DNA of 11,760 nt from an uncultured Erysipelotrichaceae bacterium (GTDB lineage Bacteria > Bacillota_I > Bacilli_A > Erysipelotrichales > Erysipelotrichaceae), in contig CAMOOA010000026.1 of NCBI GenBank assembly GCA_946621045.1, forward strand, positions 1-11,760, given 5' to 3'. Each line of letters starts with the position of its first letter. The stretch's first letter is position 1. Position numbers and translations under genes: made by a program. The notes beneath the pieces were generated by a model. That model saw only the letters and a list, made by a program, of their open reading frames with translations. It was not told where the DNA came from and made no database searches. Positions 6,517-11,760 of this stretch are shown in pieces.

Positions 6517-7470
6517 ATGAAATGGAATAATTCAAAGCGGAATCTTTTTCTGATGATTCCGGCAGGAGGACTGATTATGACCGGACTCTTTTCGTGTGCG
6601 CGCCCGCTGTATGACAGTGATCATAAATTTCGCAAAGATGTTACGCTCGAAGAACTGCGGAGCGTTGAAGTTTCGCACGGACCGCTGACCGGTGTAAGCT
6701 ACTCGCACGGCGGCGGAATGCAGGGAGACACGAACCTCATCGAACTGTACCGGGACAAGGACGGCAGGGCAATGATAAAGACCTCCCGCGCTGCAGAGCA
6801 TTCCTTTTCCCTGATCGAGAAGGAATACACCGCGGATGAACAGCTGTTTGATACGCTGCGGGAACGGATTGACCGGGATAACCTGTCCGTCTGGGAGGAC
6901 CTTCCGTTTGATGAGGAACATATCGCTCTCGACGGACCCTCCACATCAATCAGAATGTACTTTGCCGACTCGGAAACCGGCGGATACAAACGGAGCTCCT
7001 CATGGATCAGTTATGACAATGTGATTCCGGAAGGCAGATATGAGATCCTGAATGAATTTGTTGAAACGCTTCAGTCCGGGATTCACGAAGAAAATCTCCG
7101 GGATGCGTATTTCCTGCATGACGGCAGCCGGATCGTAACCGGTAGAGACACGGACAATACGGATATGGAGATCAGCGCCCTGGTCTCCGGATACTGGGTC
7201 TGCAATGACAGCGGCACACAATACATCATCTACAGTTACGGACTGCATGATACGGTCGATGTGGATGTAATCAAAGATCAGGGCCGCAGTGAAATGAGCT
7301 TTACAGTCACCGAAACGATTCATGAACCGTATGAAGATGCCGATACCGGATGGCATGTCCTGCTGCGTGATGAGAATGACAGGGAATGGGTAATGTACAC
7401 CGAAGGAATGCAGCTGGTGCTGCAAAGCACAGACGGTTCTGTCTGCCTGCGGTTTGACCGGCACGGATAA
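6517..7470 (+). CDS. Putative lipoprotein of unknown function
   Basis: The 317-residue product begins with a positive tip (MKWNNSKR), a hydrophobic stretch at residues 9-25, and LFSC with Cys27. This reads as a lipoprotein signal, although Phe at the second lipobox position is unusual. The mature part is acidic and rich in aromatic residues, with alternating short strands such as GYWVCNDSGTQYIIYSYG and WHVLLRDENDREWVMY, suggesting a beta-rich extracytoplasmic domain. I recognise no family. The frame is open back to 6205, but that part runs through the structured RNA region and is not coding. ATG codons stand at 6511 and 6517; AGAGGA at 6502-6507 is nine bases before the second, so I prefer 6517. 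TACAAT at 6490-6495 is a possible -10 box without a good -35. The next gene starts 26 bases after the stop, so the two are probably cotranscribed. Confidence 0.75.
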   Translation: MKWNNSKRNLFLMIPAGGLIMTGLFSCARPLYDSDHKFRKDVTLEELRSVEVSHGPLTGVSYSHGGGMQGDTNLIELYRDKDGRAMIKTSRAAEHSFSLIEKEYTADEQLFDTLRERIDRDNLSVWEDLPFDEEHIALDGPSTSIRMYFADSETGGYKRSSSWISYDNVIPEGRYEILNEFVETLQSGIHEENLRDAYFLHDGSRIVTGRDTDNTDMEISALVSGYWVCNDSGTQYIIYSYGLHDTVDVDVIKDQGRSEMSFTVTETIHEPYEDADTGWHVLLRDENDREWVMYTEGMQLVLQSTDGSVCLRFDRHG

Positions 7471-7496
7471 GATTCCCGGATATAGGAAGTTTAACC

Positions 7497-8549
7497 GTGC
7501 ATGAACTGACAGAACTGATCCGGAAGGACATGGTGCCGGCACTCGGCGTCACCGAACCCGGCGCAATCGCATTCTGTGTTGCGAAGACACGCATCCTGAT
7601 CGTCGGAGAACTGATCCATCTCAATGTCGCAATGAACAGCGGCATGTTCAAAAACGCCTTCACCTGCGGAATTCCCAATTCCAGGGAAGTCGGCAATGTA
7701 TTTGCGGCAGCGCTCGGCTATGCGGCGGGCAATCCGGATATGGGCCTGCAGCCGCTTTCAGATGTGACATCGGAAGACAATTCGGCCGCAGAAAAACTGG
7801 TGAAAGAAGGAAAGGTGAGTGCATCGCTCAGCGAAATCACAAGCCGCATCTTCATTCAGTGCTGCCTTGAAACATCCGAGGGAACCGCACAGGTGACGAT
7901 CCGCGACAAACATACCAATATTACGAAGATCATCGTCAACGGTGAAACCGTTCTGGAAACCGAGGATGAGAAACAGGCAGAGCCTCAGAAGCATACGATC
8001 CATAACTATACCCTGAAGGAAATCCTGGATTATGTAACTTCTGTCCCGGCGGACGAAATTGAATTTGTAAAGGAAGCGTACCGGGTGAATCTGGAACTGT
8101 TTGAAGAAGGCCTCCGCAGTGAGCGGACAACATTTGCGCCGAAACTGCTTGCGATGAATAGCGGACAGGTGATCTCGGATAATGAGCTGCGCACGGCACA
8201 GCTTCTCTGCAATGCCGCAATCGAAGCGCGTGTGATCGGTCTTGACAGACCCGCCATGAGCATCACCGGCTCCGGCACCCACGGCATCATTGCGACCATG
8301 CCGCTCTATGCGGTGGCTAAAATCAATCATCTCAGCGAAGAACAGCTGTACCGGGCAACGATGCTGTCATATCTGATCTGCACGTATATCAAGGAATACT
8401 CCGGGCGGCTCTCCGCATTCTGCGGCTGCGGCATCAACGGCTTCACGCCGGAGGAAACGATGCGCAATATGGGGCGGATCGCCTCTCCGGGCATGACGAT
8501 GACGGAAAAGACCATCGTTGAAAGACAGCAGGAAAAACTGCATGCATGA
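7497..8549 (+). CDS. UPF0597 / cysteine desulfidase / serine dehydratase-alpha-like protein with internal deletion
   Basis: The N-terminal two thirds read as a clear member of the family that includes E. coli YhaM (CyuA) and archaeal L-cysteine desulfidase, which remove sulfide or ammonia from cysteine or serine using a 4Fe-4S cluster. Examples are MVPALGVTEPGAIAF at residues 12-26, MNSGMFKNAFTCGIPNS at 46-62, AIEARVIGLDRPAMSITGSG in the middle, and IKEYSGRLSAFCGCG at about 298-312. Family members are usually about 420-435 residues; this one is 350. The missing part lies between FCGCGI and NGFTPEETMRNMG, where relatives have about 80 residues including a glycine-rich membrane-like stretch and the ICDG...C cluster motif. 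The cysteine often found in GCTEP is also Val18 here, though some relatives may share that. GTG is the start, with AGGAAG at 7484-7489. It is probably inactive in the usual reaction or altered in role. Confidence 0.82.
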   Translation: MHELTELIRKDMVPALGVTEPGAIAFCVAKTRILIVGELIHLNVAMNSGMFKNAFTCGIPNSREVGNVFAAALGYAAGNPDMGLQPLSDVTSEDNSAAEKLVKEGKVSASLSEITSRIFIQCCLETSEGTAQVTIRDKHTNITKIIVNGETVLETEDEKQAEPQKHTIHNYTLKEILDYVTSVPADEIEFVKEAYRVNLELFEEGLRSERTTFAPKLLAMNSGQVISDNELRTAQLLCNAAIEARVIGLDRPAMSITGSGTHGIIATMPLYAVAKINHLSEEQLYRATMLSYLICTYIKEYSGRLSAFCGCGINGFTPEETMRNMGRIASPGMTMTEKTIVERQQEKLHA

Positions 8550-8585
8550 GAAAAGGCGCCGTTTTCCCGAACGGGATCGGCGCCT
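8550..8585 (-). terminator. Hairpin between converging genes, terminator for the exporter operon
   Basis: An 8-base stem AGGCGCCG / CGGCGCCT (8554-8561 with 8578-8585) has an inner CCC-GAAC-GGG hairpin. Read on the minus strand it is followed by TTTTC, so it most likely stops the minus-strand transporter operon, whose last stop is at 8611. On the plus strand no T run follows, so it would serve the UPF0597-like gene only weakly. The U tract is short. Confidence 0.6.
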
Positions 8586-8610
8586 GAATCAGATCATACC
8601 GTATTCGAAT

Positions 8611-10833
8611 CTAAGCGATGAGCACCGGCTCCGGCCGGGCTTTTTCCTGTTTGGATTGCTCTTCTTTGATCAGCTGTTTTTCAACCAGTTTTGCGAACTT
8701 TCCGCCGCGCTCCATGAGTTCCTGATAGGTGCCTTCCTCCGCGATCACGCCGTTTTCCAGCATGATGATCTTGTCGCACTGTTCGACCGTGGAAAGGCGG
8801 TGCGCAACCATGATCACCGTGCAGGACAGGGCATTGACTGCCTCAAGGACCTTTTTCTGCGTCATGTTGTCGAGTGCGGATGTCGCCTCATCCAGAATCA
8901 GGACGCCCGGTTTTCCGATCAGTGCGCGGGCAATCAGGATCCGCTGGCGCTGGCCGCCGGAGAATCCGCAGGAGCTGGATTCGGAGATTTCCGTATTGAT
9001 GCCGAGCGGAAGCGAACGGATGTAATCGCCGATACATGCTTTATCGAGCGCGTCCCAGACTTCCTTTTCGCTGACTTCCTCGGTTGTGCCGAAGGTGACG
9101 TTGCTGTAAATGGTGCCCGGGAAGAGTTTGCTGAACTGGAAGACCGAACCGATCCGCTGCCGCAGGGATTTCTGGTTGAGCAGGGTGATGTCCTTGTCGT
9201 CGTAATACACGGTGCCGGTATCCGGTGTTTCCATGCCCATGAGGATTTTGAGCAGCGTGCTCTTTCCGCATCCGCTTTCTCCGACGATTGCAAGCTTTTC
9301 GCCGGCCCTGACATTCAGGGAAATGCCCCGCAGACAGCCGCGTGTCTCGTCCTCATAGGAGAAGTGAATGTTTTCCGCCCGGATGCGTCCGTTCAGACGC
9401 CGCACATATTCCAGATTCGGCTTTGTGTCGGACTCCGAGGAGAAGATCGGCCTGACATTGTCCGCAAGGTTTTTCATCCGGAAGAGATTGCTCATGACGC
9501 CGGTAACGGTGGATGCGACGGAAATGACCATGGAATAGGAGGTGGTGAAGACCATGTAGCTTTCACGCGTCAGTCCGTTCACCGCAGTCAGTCCCATCAG
9601 GGTAACGGTTGCGGCGCTGGTAAGCATGGTGATGATCGCACCCTGGTGCCGCAGGAAGAACGGCTGATTGTACTGGTAATGCAGGATGTTGCGGTAATTC
9701 TCCGCCCATCTTGCATAGACTGCCTTTTCGGCGCCCATTCCCTTGATCTTCTGAATGCCTCGGACAACGGAATAGAAGAAGCTGCTGCTTTCCATTTCCA
9801 CTTCCATGGATCTGCGGTCGATGACCGCATTGCCGATGGCCGCAAGGATCGATGCCGCAATCTTCAGAAGGATAAAGATGACCGCAGGGATAAACAGTTC
9901 CGGTGCGATCCGTTTCATCTGTGCAAGATATACACCGGAGAATGAGAAGTTCAGCAGGATATCCAGAAAGATGTTGATGATCATCGTCGAAAGGCTCGTG
10001 CAGTTGGAGATCCGCTTCGACAGCTTTCCGGAAGAGTTCTCGGAGAAGAACGAGCGGGGCAGGTGAAGGATTCTGGCCATGACATCCGCCTGGATCCGGA
10101 TCGTGACGCGGTTCTTCAGAGTATTGAGCACACGCTGTTTCAGAAGGGTGATCAGGCCCCGGACGATGTTGATGGTCATGAACATCGCAAATACGGTTTT
10201 CAGCATCGCCGTATCCGCGTTCGGATCATTGAGGAAGGTGTTGTACACCCAGTTGCTGATGCGCGGCAGAAGGAGACCGAGACCGGAGACAAGCGCGGCG
10301 GATACGATGAGGTATAACGCATCGTATACCGTCATGTATTTCAGCGTATTCCGGATGAACGTCCAGACAATGGAGTCTGATACCTGCATCGGCTGGTTGA
10401 TGACATAACAGCCCGGCTTCAGGGCCCGGCAGTATTTCCGGGTCGCCGCACCCTGTGTGGAGTCATGCGGGCAGAACCACCGGTATCCCAGCAGCGACGG
10501 CGTCAGCGCTACGACCTTGCCGTCTTCCCTGTATGCAAGAATGTATTCCGTCCGTTCCTTCGACTCTTCCGCAGCGGACTCCGCATAGCGGTACATGATT
10601 CCGTAGGGATCCAGCATGGACTCCAGCACCGCTTCCACGGAGCGGAAGCCGTAGCGGCGCGTGACGGGAATCCGGAATTTTTCCAGAATAAAGATCAGCG
10701 CGCTCTGCATGTCGTCGATGTCATTCTCCATGCGGCGGATATGACGGTCATGAAACAGCGCATCGTCTGCGTACTGTTCCATCAGCCGGTTGTTTTCTTC
10801 CTTTTTGCGGATCAGATCACTGTAAATACCCAT
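8611..10833 (-). CDS. ABC exporter half-transporter, NHLM/NHLP peptide-export type (ABC2-like)
   Basis: This 740-residue permease-ATPase fusion probably forms one half of a heterodimer that exports a small peptide. The membrane part spans about residues 170-450, with hydrophobic helices near 172-190, 213-231, 284-304, 312-333, 398-418 and 427-447. The ATPase is complete: Walker A GESGCGKST at 518-526, Q-loop FQFSK near 565, signature FSGGQRQR at 624-631, Walker B VLILDEA at 644-650, and the switch AHRLS at 677-681. The first 160 or so residues are a soluble extension with three cysteines (121, 135, 142) and no C39 protease motif. That layout matches the second transporter of NHLM-type bacteriocin clusters. 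GGAGG at 10841-10845 overlaps the preceding stop and precedes the ATG by seven bases. It is the downstream gene of a two-gene unit. The cargo is unknown. Confidence 0.82.
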   Translation of the reverse strand: MGIYSDLIRKKEENNRLMEQYADDALFHDRHIRRMENDIDDMQSALIFILEKFRIPVTRRYGFRSVEAVLESMLDPYGIMYRYAESAAEESKERTEYILAYREDGKVVALTPSLLGYRWFCPHDSTQGAATRKYCRALKPGCYVINQPMQVSDSIVWTFIRNTLKYMTVYDALYLIVSAALVSGLGLLLPRISNWVYNTFLNDPNADTAMLKTVFAMFMTINIVRGLITLLKQRVLNTLKNRVTIRIQADVMARILHLPRSFFSENSSGKLSKRISNCTSLSTMIINIFLDILLNFSFSGVYLAQMKRIAPELFIPAVIFILLKIAASILAAIGNAVIDRRSMEVEMESSSFFYSVVRGIQKIKGMGAEKAVYARWAENYRNILHYQYNQPFFLRHQGAIITMLTSAATVTLMGLTAVNGLTRESYMVFTTSYSMVISVASTVTGVMSNLFRMKNLADNVRPIFSSESDTKPNLEYVRRLNGRIRAENIHFSYEDETRGCLRGISLNVRAGEKLAIVGESGCGKSTLLKILMGMETPDTGTVYYDDKDITLLNQKSLRQRIGSVFQFSKLFPGTIYSNVTFGTTEEVSEKEVWDALDKACIGDYIRSLPLGINTEISESSSCGFSGGQRQRILIARALIGKPGVLILDEATSALDNMTQKKVLEAVNALSCTVIMVAHRLSTVEQCDKIIMLENGVIAEEGTYQELMERGGKFAKLVEKQLIKEEQSKQEKARPEPVLIA

Positions 10834-10845
10834 ACCGGTTCCTCC

Positions 10846-11760
10846 TTACTGTGACCCGATCAGCTGACGGTACAGACCTTCCTGGCCGTACAGTTCACTG
10901 TGGGTTCCTTTCTGAACAATCTTTCCCTTGTCCATGACATAGATGCAGTCACAGTCCACGATCGTGGAAAGCCGGTGCGCCACGATCACGCAGGTTGTGC
11001 CCTTGTCGCGGATCGCCTGAATGACCCTGCTTTCGGTGAGCGCATCCAGCGCCGATGTGAATTCATCCAGAAACAGCACGGTAGGCTCATGCGCCAGGGC
11101 GCGCGCCAGTTCCAGACGCTGCAGTTCACCGCCGGAGAAGTTCCGGCCGTTTTCCAGAATTTCCGTGGCATAGCCCGACGGATCACGCATGATCCGGTCA
11201 TGGATCTGCGCATCCCTTGCCGCAAGATAGATTTCGTAATCCTCGATCGTGCTGTCCCACATCCGGATATTGGCATAGACGGAATCTTCGAAGACGACGG
11301 ATTCCTGATCGACGGTCATGATTGAGGAGTGGAAGACCACATCCGGGATTTCTTCCCGTTTTTGACCGGAATAACGGATCTCTCCGGATTCCGGCGTATA
11401 CAGGTCTGCCATCAGCTTGAGAAGCGTGCTTTTTCCGCAGCCGGTTCCGCCGACGACCGCAACGATCTGGCCGGGTTTTACTTCCATGCTTACATCGCTG
11501 ATCGCAAGGTCATCGCCGGGATTGTAGCGGTAATTGACATGCGAGACTTCAATATGTCCCGGCAGCTTGTCGTAGACCTTGTTGTCTTCCAACGGAATTT
11601 CCTTCCGTACCGGACGGCGGATGATATCTTCCACACGCTCAATATTTGTACGCATAGACTGCAGGGTGTTGACGGAGGTGAGCACATTGCTCAGGGAGCC
11701 GCGCAGGTTTCCGAGCACGCTCCGGAACAGTGCGATCGTACCGAGCGTGAACTGTCCCTG
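10846..11760 (-). CDS. ABC exporter half-transporter, partner of the downstream one, 5' end outside the window
   Basis: The frame stays open to base 11760, so the GTG at 11718 is internal and the visible 304 residues are the C-terminal part. They start in the last membrane helices (GQFTLGTIALFRS), pass a coiled linker, and contain a full ATPase: Walker A GGTGCGKST at visible residues 104-112, signature FSGGELQRLE at 208-217, Walker B VLFLDEF at 228-234, and switch VAHRLSTI. Two departures stand out: Glu for Gln in the signature, and Phe for Ala after the catalytic Glu. The gene ends 12 bases before the other half-transporter, so the two are cotranscribed and probably pair. In NHLM-type systems this first partner carries an N-terminal C39 peptidase that trims the leader peptide; whether it does here lies beyond the window. 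Confidence 0.82.
   Translation of the reverse strand, partial: QGQFTLGTIALFRSVLGNLRGSLSNVLTSVNTLQSMRTNIERVEDIIRRPVRKEIPLEDNKVYDKLPGHIEVSHVNYRYNPGDDLAISDVSMEVKPGQIVAVVGGTGCGKSTLLKLMADLYTPESGEIRYSGQKREEIPDVVFHSSIMTVDQESVVFEDSVYANIRMWDSTIEDYEIYLAARDAQIHDRIMRDPSGYATEILENGRNFSGGELQRLELARALAHEPTVLFLDEFTSALDALTESRVIQAIRDKGTTCVIVAHRLSTIVDCDCIYVMDKGKIVQKGTHSELYGQEGLYRQLIGSQ

Noticed and set aside
8518..9945. Long plus-strand frame (475 codons) opposite the transporter gene
   Set aside because: It lies wholly antisense to a gene with perfect ABC motifs, has no ribosome site, and its translation has the low-complexity look of a reverse-frame shadow.
1..11760. CRISPR array, tRNA or rRNA genes, insertion sequence or attachment site
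   Set aside because: No spaced repeats, tRNA-like TTCGA arms, rRNA stretches, transposase motifs or flanking inverted repeats were seen.

Overview
The window looks like a chromosomal piece of a low-to-mid GC Firmicute. The rapZ-yvcK-whiA gene order, the NAD-type GAPDH, the strong AGGAGG-type ribosome sites and the many U-tailed hairpin terminators all fit. An Erysipelotrichales-like host is my best guess, but it rests on general impression and not on a marker gene.

Layout. Bases 1-588 hold the 3' end of a CbbX/SpoVK-type AAA+ ATPase, closed by a terminator. From about 737 to 4721 runs a tight five-gene operon: rapZ, yvcK, whiA, a small membrane protein and a short Eis-like GNAT acetyltransferase. 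Three of its four junctions overlap, and a clean terminator ends it. A strong promoter carrying a perfect palindrome then drives a monocistronic GAPDH gene (4954-5994), which also has its own terminator. Between GAPDH and the next gene lie about 450 bases without a credible protein gene. They contain a strong promoter-like signal followed by dense RNA hairpins and two separate U-tailed hairpins, and I read them as one or two unrecognised structured RNAs. Next come a putative lipoprotein of unknown function and, 26 bases on, a member of the UPF0597 / cysteine desulfidase / serine dehydratase-alpha family. That protein appears to have lost about 80 residues internally, including the part that normally carries iron-sulfur cysteines.

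The last 3.2 kb is on the minus strand. It holds two consecutive half-transporters (permease plus ATPase) resembling the NHLM/NHLP pair that exports ribosomally made peptides. The upstream member is cut by the window edge. The precursor peptide and any C39 peptidase domain or modifying enzymes would be beyond base 11760 and cannot be seen here.

How the parts relate. The first operon couples nucleotide-sugar and envelope regulation (RapZ, YvcK) with a cell-division regulator (WhiA), and its last two genes are passengers of unknown role. GAPDH is an independent, highly expressed glycolytic unit. The lipoprotein and UPF0597-like genes probably share a transcript and converge on the transporter operon across a short hairpin. 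The points most worth a second look are the structured RNA region, the internally deleted UPF0597-like enzyme, the palindrome over the GAPDH -10 box, and the exporter pair pointing to a peptide cluster outside the window.
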